Translations under genes and position numbers: made by a program
Notes under the pieces: model-generated
The model's database searches: none
Seen by the model: the letters and a program-made list of their open reading frames with translations, nothing else
Told to the model about the DNA's origin: nothing
Shown here: one piece after another, positions 1 through 6,202 of the stretch
Numbering within the stretch: the stretch's first letter is position 1
Layout of the letters: each line of letters begins with the position of its first letter
From: Candidatus Eiseniibacteriota bacterium
GTDB taxonomy: Bacteria > Eisenbacteria > RBG-16-71-46 > SZUA-252
Direction of reading: 5' to 3'
NCBI GenBank assembly: GCA_016880395.1
Contig: JAEHDN010000287.1
Coordinates: 1-12,347, forward strand
Length of the DNA: 12,347 bases

Positions 1-5
1 AGAAG

Positions 6-476
6 GTGCCGGTCGAGGAGCGTCTCGAGGCCAACCGCCGCGAGCTCTTCCGGCTGATCGACGTCGAGGGTGTTCCGGTGGCCGAGGCGTGCGACCGCCT
101 CAAGATGGGCGCCTCGACCTACTACCGGTACCGCCGCCGCGTGACCGAGCTGGGGGACGAGGCCGGGCTCAAGCCGAGCCGCCCGCCCGTGCCCCTCGCC
201 CGCGCGAGCCTCGAAGAGGAGGCCGCGATCCTCGAGATCGTGCGCGCCGAGCCGCTCCTCGGGGCCAAGCGTATCCGCGAGATTCTCCATGCCGCAAGTC
301 GTTGCCGCGACGACCTTTCCGAGAGAGCCGTCTACGCCACGCTGAAGCGCCATGGGCTCAATCGAAAGGAGAAAAGGCTGCAGTTCGCCCTGACGGGAAC
401 CGATACACGGATGGCGAGGCTCGCCCAGGCACTGTCGGCGGGCGATCCGGACAAATCAGGAGGAGGGGACGCATGA
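6..476 (+). CDS. Small DNA-binding protein with two transposase-type helix-turn-helix modules (5' end uncertain)
   Basis: The reading frame is open to the left edge, so the GTG at 6 (156 aa) may not be the true start; no ribosome binding site can be judged. Residues about 12-46 form a helix-turn-helix of the kind that opens IS481/IS3 transposases (pattern EGVPVAEACDRL then STYYRYRRR). A proline-rich linker (58-65) leads to a second winged-helix-like module at 69-128 with the family pattern 'I..I....P.lG.kRI...L......s...VY..Lkr.gL.rk'. In transposases a DDE catalytic core would follow, but here the protein ends after about 28 polar residues. It is therefore either a domesticated transposase-derived regulator or a stable remnant. 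The stop overlaps the next start (ATGA), so it is translated together with the STAS protein. The DNA-binding role is inferred; the domain call is fairly secure. Confidence 0.75.
   Translation: MPVEERLEANRRELFRLIDVEGVPVAEACDRLKMGASTYYRYRRRVTELGDEAGLKPSRPPVPLARASLEEEAAILEIVRAEPLLGAKRIREILHAASRCRDDLSERAVYATLKRHGLNRKEKRLQFALTGTDTRMARLAQALSAGDPDKSGGGDA
460..472 (+). promoter_or_regulatory. Strong ribosome binding site fixing the STAS start
   Basis: The sequence CAGGAGGGG lies 4-12 bases before the ATG at 473, inside the 3' end of the preceding gene. It settles the internal ATG at 473 as the start of the STAS protein, although the frame stays open far upstream. Confidence 0.8.
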
Positions 477-1108
477 AGGGGATCGACGTTTACGTCGAGG
501 AAGCGGCGCAGAATTCCGCGGTCTCGATTCTGCGCGTCTCCGGCTACGTCGACACGACGACCAGCCCGGATCTCGAGCGCCGCCTGCAGGCGCTCCTGCG
601 CGAGAAGCGCTTCCATATCGTGGTCGATCTCGCCAGCGTCGAGTACATCTCGAGCGCCGGCTGGGGCATCTTCATCAGCGAGATCCGCGAGATCCGCGAG
701 AACGGCGGCGATCTGAAGCTGGCCGGCATGATCGCGGACGTGCGCGAGGTGTTCGACCTGCTCGAGTTCGAGAACATCCTCAAGGCGTACGTCGACTCCG
801 AGCAGGCGGTCGCGTCCTTCGGCGCCGTCGCCGGCGCGTCGTCGGGAGGAACGGCCCCCTCGAACGCCAAGCCCGACGGGCCGCAGCGCTCCGAGGTGAT
901 TCTCTCCGACGAGGATCTGATCCGCGAGATCGCGCGCCAGCACCCCGAGTTCGGCCTCATGCGGATCCAGCGTGAGCTTCGCCGCCCGGAGCGCGGAAGC
1001 CGCGACCTGAATCCGGTCCAGATCTACGTGCTCTTGCGAAAGCTCGACCTCGACACGCGCGAGCGGCGCGAGGCCTACGCCCGGAGCGATCAGCCGAGCC
1101 CCCGCTAG
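473..1108 (+). CDS. STAS-domain protein fused to a C-terminal transposase-type winged helix
   Basis: This 211-aa cytoplasmic protein starts at an ATG that overlaps the previous stop and has a strong ribosome binding site. Residues 1-115 form a STAS domain like the anti-sigma-factor antagonists SpoIIAA/RsbV. The loop I59-S60-S61-A62-G63-W64-G65 aligns with the SpoIIAA phosphorylation loop, placing S61 at the phosphorylated serine (S58 there). A disordered Gly/Ser/Ala/Pro linker (about 118-143) follows. Residues 147-203 resemble the second winged-helix module of the neighbouring gene, aligned without gaps. Ordinary antagonists stop after the STAS domain at about 110 aa, so the tail is an added module. 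By family, the STAS part should bind a switch kinase or partner-switching protein; none is encoded in the window. I infer a phosphorylation-responsive regulator that may bind DNA or pair with the upstream protein. Confidence 0.85.
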   Translation: MKGIDVYVEEAAQNSAVSILRVSGYVDTTTSPDLERRLQALLREKRFHIVVDLASVEYISSAGWGIFISEIREIRENGGDLKLAGMIADVREVFDLLEFENILKAYVDSEQAVASFGAVAGASSGGTAPSNAKPDGPQRSEVILSDEDLIREIARQHPEFGLMRIQRELRRPERGSRDLNPVQIYVLLRKLDLDTRERREAYARSDQPSPR

Positions 1109-1122
1109 ACGAATTTCCCCGC

Positions 1123-1152
1123 TTGACCCTTCGGGGGGCCGCCGCCTATCGT
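1123..1152 (+). promoter_or_regulatory. Candidate sigma-70-type promoter for the VWA gene
   Basis: TTGACC (1123-1128) and TATCGT (1147-1152) are separated by 18 bases, in the 145-base spacer after the STAS gene. Both hexamers match housekeeping consensus well against a very GC-rich background. The predicted transcription start is near 1159-1160, giving a leader of about 95 bases to the GTG at 1254. Assigned by eye only. Confidence 0.5.
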
Positions 1153-1172
1153 TCTCGGCACGGCCCCCCGAA
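1130..1172. repeat. Perfect 12-bp inverted repeat spanning the candidate promoter
   Basis: TTCGGGGGGCCG (1130-1141) is exactly complementary to CGGCCCCCCGAA (1161-1172), with a 19-base loop that contains the -10 hexamer. If transcription starts near 1160, the left arm is not transcribed and the repeat would act as a DNA operator. If the upstream operon reads through, the RNA could fold into a very stable hairpin. There is no T-run after the right arm, so it does not look like a standard intrinsic terminator. Confidence 0.6.
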
Positions 1173-1253
1173 CTGTGATCCCCGCCCCCGGCACACGTCC
1201 CATGACTGTCATCGTCCGCTCATGACCTCACCGACCTCGGGAGCGCTCCGTTC

Positions 1254-3416
1254 GTGAAGCTCGAACTCGAAGCAACGCCGCAGCTCCTCGCGCTCGCGCT
1301 GATCGGCGCGGCGCTCGCGGTCGGCCTCTGGGCCTACCTGACGCGCTATCCCGCCGTTCCCGCGCGGCGTCGCGGGATCCTGCTCGCCGCGCGGCTGCTC
1401 GCGCTCCTCGCGCTCCTCGTCGCCTCGCTCGCGCCCGTCCTTCGCTACCCGGAGACGTCGCGCGCGAGGAACCGGCTCCTCGTGCTCGTGGATCACTCCG
1501 GCAGCATGGATCTGCGGGACCTCCCCGGCGGACGGAGCCGGCGCGAGGCCGCCGACAGCGCGGCGGCGGCGGTGGCGCGGGAGCTCGGACGCCGGTACGA
1601 CGTCCGGACGGCCGCGTTCGACGCAGGGCTCGGCACCTTCGAGCGCGATCCGGCGAAGGCCCTGGCCTACCGCGGAGGGGGGGAGACGGCGCTCGGCGAC
1701 GCGATCCGATTCTCGCTCAACCGGGTCGATCCGGACTCGGTCGCGGCCATGCTCGTCCTGAGCGACGGCATCGTGAACCGGGGGGAGGATCCCGAGCTCG
1801 CGCTCGGCGCGTCGGTGCCGCTCTTCGGGCTCGCCGTCGGACGGCGGACCGATCCGCCCACGGTCGGGATCGCCGGCGTGGAGACGCCCCCCGAGGTGAT
1901 CCTCGGCCAGCCCACCCCGCTGGTCGTGAGCGTGCGGCAGGGAGCGCGCGAGTCGTCCAAGGGCACGGTGCGGGTGAGCGAGGAGGGGCGCGTGCTCGGG
2001 CGCACCGAGTTCTCGCTCCAGGGCGCGGGCGCATCCGCCCGCGTCTCGATCCCCATCACGCTGCTCGAGCGCGGCAAGCGGTTCCTCTCGGTCGAGCTGC
2101 TCGACGTGGCCGGCGATCCCGTTCGCGAGAACAAGCAGAGGCTCGTGGCCGTCGAGGCCCGGCCGGCCAAGCGCACGATCCCGGTGCTCGCATCGAGCTG
2201 GGACTGGGACCTCCGCTCGCTCGCGCGCGGCATCGAGGAGGACACGACGCGCGCGGTGGTGCGGCTCGTGCCCTCGGGCTCGTCGCAGGTGGCTCCGCCG
2301 GGCGGCGCGCCCCGATCGTTCGCGAGCTGGCTCGAGGATGCGGAGGCCGTCGCGGTCCGCTACGACTCCGACACCATGACGCCGGAGCGTGCCGATGTGC
2401 TGATGCGGTATCTCGCGCGCGGAGGCGGAGCGCTCCTCTGGATCGATCCCACGCCGAGGCCGCCGGCCGAGTCGGCCCTGACGCGCGCGCTCAGCCTCCA
2501 GGGGCGTCTCTGGGGACAGCCGCTCGGACCCATCGCCACCACGGAGCTCGCGCCGCAGGGACGAACGCACGAGGTGTCGCTCCTGAACAGCGACGCGTCG
2601 AGCGCATCGGCGATCTGGAAGGACCTGCCGCCGGTCGAGCCCATCCTCTCGCTCGGCATGGCCGGTAGCCCGCTCCAGCCGATCGTCTTCGGAAGCGTGG
2701 GCAACGACGCGATCCCGGTAGTCCTCGCGGGACAGGTGGGGAAGGGACGGGTCGTGCTCCTGAACGCCGCGGGACTGTACCGGTGGGGCCTCACCGCGGC
2801 CGGTCTCACGGGGAAGCCCGGGATCGAGGGCACGTTCTTCGGCGGCGCGGAGCACTGGCTCGCGGGGGGATGGGAAGACCGCCCCGTACGGGTCACGGCG
2901 CCGGACATCACTCCCGAGGGGCGGCCCATCGCGATCCGCGTCGCCACGACGCCACCCGCGCTCGGGACGGGCGCCGAGGCGACGGTGACCGCGCGCGCGC
3001 AGGGCGCGAAAGGGGCCCGGACCGCCGAAGCGAAGCTCGCTCCCGGCGGAGCGCCGGGCGAGTTCTCGGGCGCGTTGGGCCTTCCTGCGGGCACGTACAC
3101 GGTCCGGGGCCGGATCACGCGCGGGGGCCGTCTCGTGGGAACCGACAGCACCCGGATCGCGGTCGGCACGCAGGGCATCGAGTACGAGACGCTCGCCGCC
3201 GATCCGACTCCGCTCACGCGCCTCGCGGATCGTTCCGGCGGCGCCGCCGCTCCGCTCGACAGCGCCGGCCGCGTGCTCGACCGGCTCCGCTCGCCGGATC
3301 TGGTGCGTGTGCGGCTGGCGGAGATGGACCTCTTCCACAACCCACTCCTGTTCGCGATCCTGATCCTCGCCCTCACGCTCGAGTGGTCGCTCCGCCGGAG
3401 GTTCCACCTGATGTAG
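1254..3416 (+). CDS. Membrane-anchored VWA-domain protein with glutamine-amidotransferase-like fold
   Basis: This 720-aa protein starts at GTG 1254, preceded by CGGGAG with a 10-base gap. Two N-terminal membrane segments (about 9-30 and 42-63) and one C-terminal segment (about 697-711, followed by RRR) anchor it in the inner membrane. Residues about 75-197 are a von Willebrand A domain with an apparently complete metal-ion adhesion site: D80-x-S82-x-S84, T145 and D171 in LSDG. Residues about 205-300 look like an Ig-like beta-sandwich. Residues about 307-540 have the layout of a class I glutamine-amidotransferase-like fold (RYLARGGGALLWID); I see no catalytic triad, so it is probably non-enzymatic. 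A second beta-sandwich (about 545-640) follows. Relatives often sit with MoxR, DUF58 and BatA-type genes, but none are visible here. Likely a metal-dependent protein-interaction scaffold; its exact function is unknown. Confidence 0.85.
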   Translation: MKLELEATPQLLALALIGAALAVGLWAYLTRYPAVPARRRGILLAARLLALLALLVASLAPVLRYPETSRARNRLLVLVDHSGSMDLRDLPGGRSRREAADSAAAAVARELGRRYDVRTAAFDAGLGTFERDPAKALAYRGGGETALGDAIRFSLNRVDPDSVAAMLVLSDGIVNRGEDPELALGASVPLFGLAVGRRTDPPTVGIAGVETPPEVILGQPTPLVVSVRQGARESSKGTVRVSEEGRVLGRTEFSLQGAGASARVSIPITLLERGKRFLSVELLDVAGDPVRENKQRLVAVEARPAKRTIPVLASSWDWDLRSLARGIEEDTTRAVVRLVPSGSSQVAPPGGAPRSFASWLEDAEAVAVRYDSDTMTPERADVLMRYLARGGGALLWIDPTPRPPAESALTRALSLQGRLWGQPLGPIATTELAPQGRTHEVSLLNSDASSASAIWKDLPPVEPILSLGMAGSPLQPIVFGSVGNDAIPVVLAGQVGKGRVVLLNAAGLYRWGLTAAGLTGKPGIEGTFFGGAEHWLAGGWEDRPVRVTAPDITPEGRPIAIRVATTPPALGTGAEATVTARAQGAKGARTAEAKLAPGGAPGEFSGALGLPAGTYTVRGRITRGGRLVGTDSTRIAVGTQGIEYETLAADPTPLTRLADRSGGAAAPLDSAGRVLDRLRSPDLVRVRLAEMDLFHNPLLFAILILALTLEWSLRRRFHLM

Positions 3417-3491
3417 CGCGCCGTCGACTCTCGCATCGCCATGTCCGCGCGCCACCCGACCTCGCACGCGCCGCCTCACGCATTCCCCGCG

Positions 3492-3508
3492 CCTCCTCCG
3501 GAAGGAGG
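3492..3508 (+). promoter_or_regulatory. Ribosome binding site inside a small hairpin
   Basis: The Shine-Dalgarno sequence AGGAGG (3503-3508) lies 6 bases before the ATG at 3515 and fixes that start. CCTCCT (3492-3497) upstream is its exact complement across a 5-base loop, so the site could be masked in a 6-bp hairpin. The spacer 3417-3514 shows no other clear promoter or terminator. Confidence 0.55.
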
Positions 3509-3514
3509 AAGCCC

Positions 3515-5278
3515 ATGCCGCTCCCTGTGTCGCACCGCACCGCTCTGTCGCGCGCCGCTCTCGCCGCGTGCTCCGCACTCGTTCTCTTCCTCGCCTCAGC
3601 CTCGCGCGGCGATCTCGTCCTGAACGAGATCCTCTACGATCCGGACGGCGGCGACGAGGGCCGCGAGTTCGTGGAGCTCTGGAATCCCGATTCCAGCGCG
3701 ACGCCGCTCGACGGCCTCTCGATCGAGGCCGCCGACGGCGCGCGACCCGGCTCGTGGACGGTGGTGTGGCACGCCGCGGCGGGGGAGATCGCGCCGCCGC
3801 GCTCCGCCGTGCTCGTGAGCGCGGACCGGCTCGGCGCCGCGCTCCAGAACGGACCCGACGCGATCCGGCTCACGCGTGGAGAAGAGGTTCTCGATCTCGT
3901 GGGCTACGGCGATCTCTCGGACGCCGGCTTGTTCGACGGCGATCCCGCCGTGGACGCTCCCTCGGGCTCGAGCCTCGCGCGCGTTACGGACGGCGCGGAC
4001 ACCGGCGTGAACCGGGACGACTGGGCCGCGGAGGCCGAGCCCACGCCGGGCGCGGCCAACCATCCCGACGTGCGGCTGAGGTTCGGTCGCGCGCGACCAT
4101 CCGTGTCACCGATGGTTCCGTGGCCCGGCGAGCGGTTCGTCGCGCGCGCGACGGTGCGAAACGCGGGACGCCTGCCGCTCGATGAGGCGCGGTGGAGGCT
4201 CGCCGGGGAGGTGGCGCCCGCGGCGCCCGCGGCGGCGGACGCGTGGATTCCGGGCGCCGCGACGGCAGGCGTGTCCCTCGCCCCGGGCGAGAGCGCGACG
4301 GTCGCGCTCACGCTCTCGGGGCCCTCGGCGGGCGTGCACCGGCTCCGCCTCCGCGTGGAGGCTTCCGCGGCCCTTGCCTCCGCGACAGGCGGCGACGCGG
4401 CGGCCATGGCGGATACGGCGAGCGTGTGGCTCCGCTCCTTCGCGGCTCCCGCCGTCCTGAGCGAGATCGCGTACCGGAACGCGGGGGCCGGGGAGTGGAT
4501 CGAGATCTGGGCGCGGGAGCCGATCGAGGACGTGGGCGCGCTCACGCTGGCCGACGGGTCCTCGACTCCACGCACGATCGATCGTGGGCCGTCGCCGCGC
4601 CCGCTCGCGGCCGGCGCCTATCTCGTCATCGCGCAGGATCCCGCGGCGGTGCGGAGCCGCTACGCTCTCCCCGACAGTGCGGTCGTCGGCGTGACCGGCG
4701 GCTGGCCCCCGCTCAACGACGGGTCGTCCTCGGGCGAGCCGGCGGATCTCGTGCAGGTCGCCTTCGCGGATGGGGTGCCCGTCGACGCGGTGGGCTATAG
4801 CGGCGTTCAGACCGTGCGAGGCGGCAGTCTCGAGAGGCTCTCGTTCGATCTCCCGAGCGGCGAGCCTGGGTCCTGGTCGGAGACCATCGATCGGGAGCGT
4901 GGCACGCCGGGCCGACCGAACTCCGTGCAGGCTCCTGGCGGACCGCCTCCGGGCGGCCGTGCGCTCCTCGTCGCGGGAGCGCGCGTCCTGGCGCGCCGCG
5001 CCACGGAGCCGGCGCCCATCGTGTTCCGCGCGACGCCCGCCGCGCGCGGCCGGCGCCTCACGGTGCGCGTGCACGATCTCCTCGGGAGACCGGTCCGCAC
5101 GCTGACCGAGGGGCAGAGGCTCGCGACCGACGCGGCCTTCGTGTGGGACGGGCGGGACGAGCGGGGGGAGCCTGCGCCGCCGGGCCTCTACGTCGTGATG
5201 GCCGAGGCGCTCCCGGAGGACGGCGTTCCCGAGCTCCGGTCCGCGCTCTCGATCGCGATCGCGGGAGGCGCCCGATGA
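3515..5278 (+). CDS. Exported protein with two lamin-tail domains and a FlgD-like Ig domain
   Basis: This 587-aa protein begins at ATG 3515 behind a strong AGGAGG; the frame is open further upstream, but that part overlaps the VWA gene. Residues 1-32 are a signal peptide (hydrophobic ACSALVLFLASAS). Residues about 33-182 form a lamin-tail domain (LVLNEILYDP, EFVELWNP, ending PTPGAAN). Residues about 185-308 look like a CARDB/Ig-like sandwich. Residues about 313-470 form a second, more divergent lamin-tail domain (VLSEIAYRN, EWIEIW, ending TPGRPNS). Residues about 498-565 match the FlgD-type Ig domain, with VRVHDLLGRPVRTL then WDGRDERGEPAPPGLYVV. Such C-terminal domains are common on secreted proteins of the FCB group and related lineages. 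The protein is probably extracytoplasmic or surface-attached. Lamin-tail domains occur on secreted nucleases and adhesins, but no catalytic domain is visible. It overlaps the next gene by ATGA. Confidence 0.85.
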   Translation: MPLPVSHRTALSRAALAACSALVLFLASASRGDLVLNEILYDPDGGDEGREFVELWNPDSSATPLDGLSIEAADGARPGSWTVVWHAAAGEIAPPRSAVLVSADRLGAALQNGPDAIRLTRGEEVLDLVGYGDLSDAGLFDGDPAVDAPSGSSLARVTDGADTGVNRDDWAAEAEPTPGAANHPDVRLRFGRARPSVSPMVPWPGERFVARATVRNAGRLPLDEARWRLAGEVAPAAPAAADAWIPGAATAGVSLAPGESATVALTLSGPSAGVHRLRLRVEASAALASATGGDAAAMADTASVWLRSFAAPAVLSEIAYRNAGAGEWIEIWAREPIEDVGALTLADGSSTPRTIDRGPSPRPLAAGAYLVIAQDPAAVRSRYALPDSAVVGVTGGWPPLNDGSSSGEPADLVQVAFADGVPVDAVGYSGVQTVRGGSLERLSFDLPSGEPGSWSETIDRERGTPGRPNSVQAPGGPPPGGRALLVAGARVLARRATEPAPIVFRATPAARGRRLTVRVHDLLGRPVRTLTEGQRLATDAAFVWDGRDERGEPAPPGLYVVMAEALPEDGVPELRSALSIAIAGGAR

Positions 5279-6147
5279 CCCGGGCACGTGGCATCGCCGG
5301 CCGTCGCGCGATCGGTGTGCCGGCCTTCGTCGCGCTCGTCCCCGCGGCGGCACTGTTCGTGGCGACTTCGGACGCCCGCGCCGCGTTCGAGGTCCGCGAC
5401 GCGAGCCCGGCGGCGCTCGGGTCGGCATCGCTCGACCTCGCAGCCCAGCCCTTCTTCGAAGGCGCTTCCGATCGCGGCCTCTCGGCGTCCGCGTCGCACG
5501 CGACGCTCGACCAGGCGGACGGGCTCACCTCCGAGCAGGCTCGCGTCGCGCTCGCGGGGCGGCTGGCTCGGGTGGCCGTGACCTGGAACCAGATCGGGTT
5601 TCCCGGAGCGCGCGAGCACTCGCTCCGCGCCACCGTCGACGAGGCCACGCCCGGCCCGATCGCGCTCTCGCTCACCGCCGAGCGGCTCCTCCTCGCGATC
5701 GAGGGCGAGCCGGCGCAGGGCGGGGTCGCTCTTGGCGCGTCGGTCTCCGCGCGCGTGGCCCTCCCGCGTGGCACTCTGGAGTGCTCGCTCGGTGGGGACC
5801 GCCTCGCGCGCACGGGCGGGCTCGCGTCGCTGGGCGTGGAGCCGTCGTTTCCGTTCGCGGTGCGGATTCGCGCGGCCGGGGTGTCCGTCGCGTGGATGGA
5901 TCGCTGGGAGGCGAGCGGGGACTCGAGCCCGAGACTGGTCGTGGACCTCGCGCTCGGCGGTGCGGCGCACCTCCGGATGGCGAGAGGAATCCGCCCCGAC
6001 CGGGGAGGCGCGGGCCTCGCCATCCGGCTGGGTCGGATCGAGCTCTCGGTCGCGCGGCTCGACAGGGATGCCGGAGGAAGCGTCGGGTCGGCGGCCCTCG
6101 GGCTCGCTCCCCGGAGCCGCGCGCCCCTGCCGGGGGACGGACGGTGA
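5275..6147 (+). CDS. Small exported outer-membrane beta-barrel-like protein
   Basis: This 290-aa protein starts at ATG 5275, overlapping the previous stop, with GGGAGG 8 bases upstream. Residues 1-36 are a signal peptide: basic start, hydrophobic stretch PAFVALVPAAALFVA, likely cleavage after DARA. The mature part opens with 'FEVRDASPAALGSASLDLA', which resembles the start of PorV/UPF0164-like barrel proteins of the FCB group, whose N-terminus commonly reads 'R..s.aalGgA'. The rest alternates short hydrophobic beta-strand-like segments with polar turns, such as ARVALAGRLARVAVTWNQIG. It is shorter than typical PorV proteins, which may indicate a small barrel or a divergent family. The coupling to the lamin-tail gene suggests a joint role, perhaps anchoring or export of that protein. 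The barrel call is by pattern only; the specific function is unknown. Confidence 0.65.
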   Translation: MTRARGIAGRRAIGVPAFVALVPAAALFVATSDARAAFEVRDASPAALGSASLDLAAQPFFEGASDRGLSASASHATLDQADGLTSEQARVALAGRLARVAVTWNQIGFPGAREHSLRATVDEATPGPIALSLTAERLLLAIEGEPAQGGVALGASVSARVALPRGTLECSLGGDRLARTGGLASLGVEPSFPFAVRIRAAGVSVAWMDRWEASGDSSPRLVVDLALGGAAHLRMARGIRPDRGGAGLAIRLGRIELSVARLDRDAGGSVGSAALGLAPRSRAPLPGDGR

Positions 6148-6171
6148 GGCGCCGCGCGGGCTTCCACTTTG

Positions 6172-6194
6172 CCGGCCACGCCCACGGCCGGTTT
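6172..6194 (+). terminator. Weak terminator-like hairpin between barrel genes
   Basis: CCGGCC (6172-6177) pairs with GGCCGG (6186-6191) around an 8-base loop and is followed by only three T residues. It sits 25 bases after the upstream stop. The short T-run makes efficient termination doubtful. Confidence 0.3.
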
Positions 6195-6202
6195 GCTATG
6201 AT
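6194..6202 (+). promoter_or_regulatory. Possible extended -10 promoter element
   Basis: TGCTATGAT fits the extended -10 pattern (TGn then TATGAT). I find no -35 hexamer at normal spacing. It overlaps the candidate start codons at 6198 and 6201, so if it is used, translation would have to begin downstream, for example at ATG 6261. Confidence 0.3.

Noticed and set aside
1209..3578. Long minus-strand open frame (789 codons) opposite the VWA gene
   Set aside because: Its product is dominated by Arg, Glu and Gly with no domain or membrane pattern; the + strand frame has clear VWA and membrane motifs. Long antisense frames are expected at this GC content.
4106..5428. Minus-strand frame of 440 codons over the lamin-tail gene
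   Set aside because: Arg-rich translation with no recognisable domain; the + strand encodes clear lamin-tail and FlgD-like domains.
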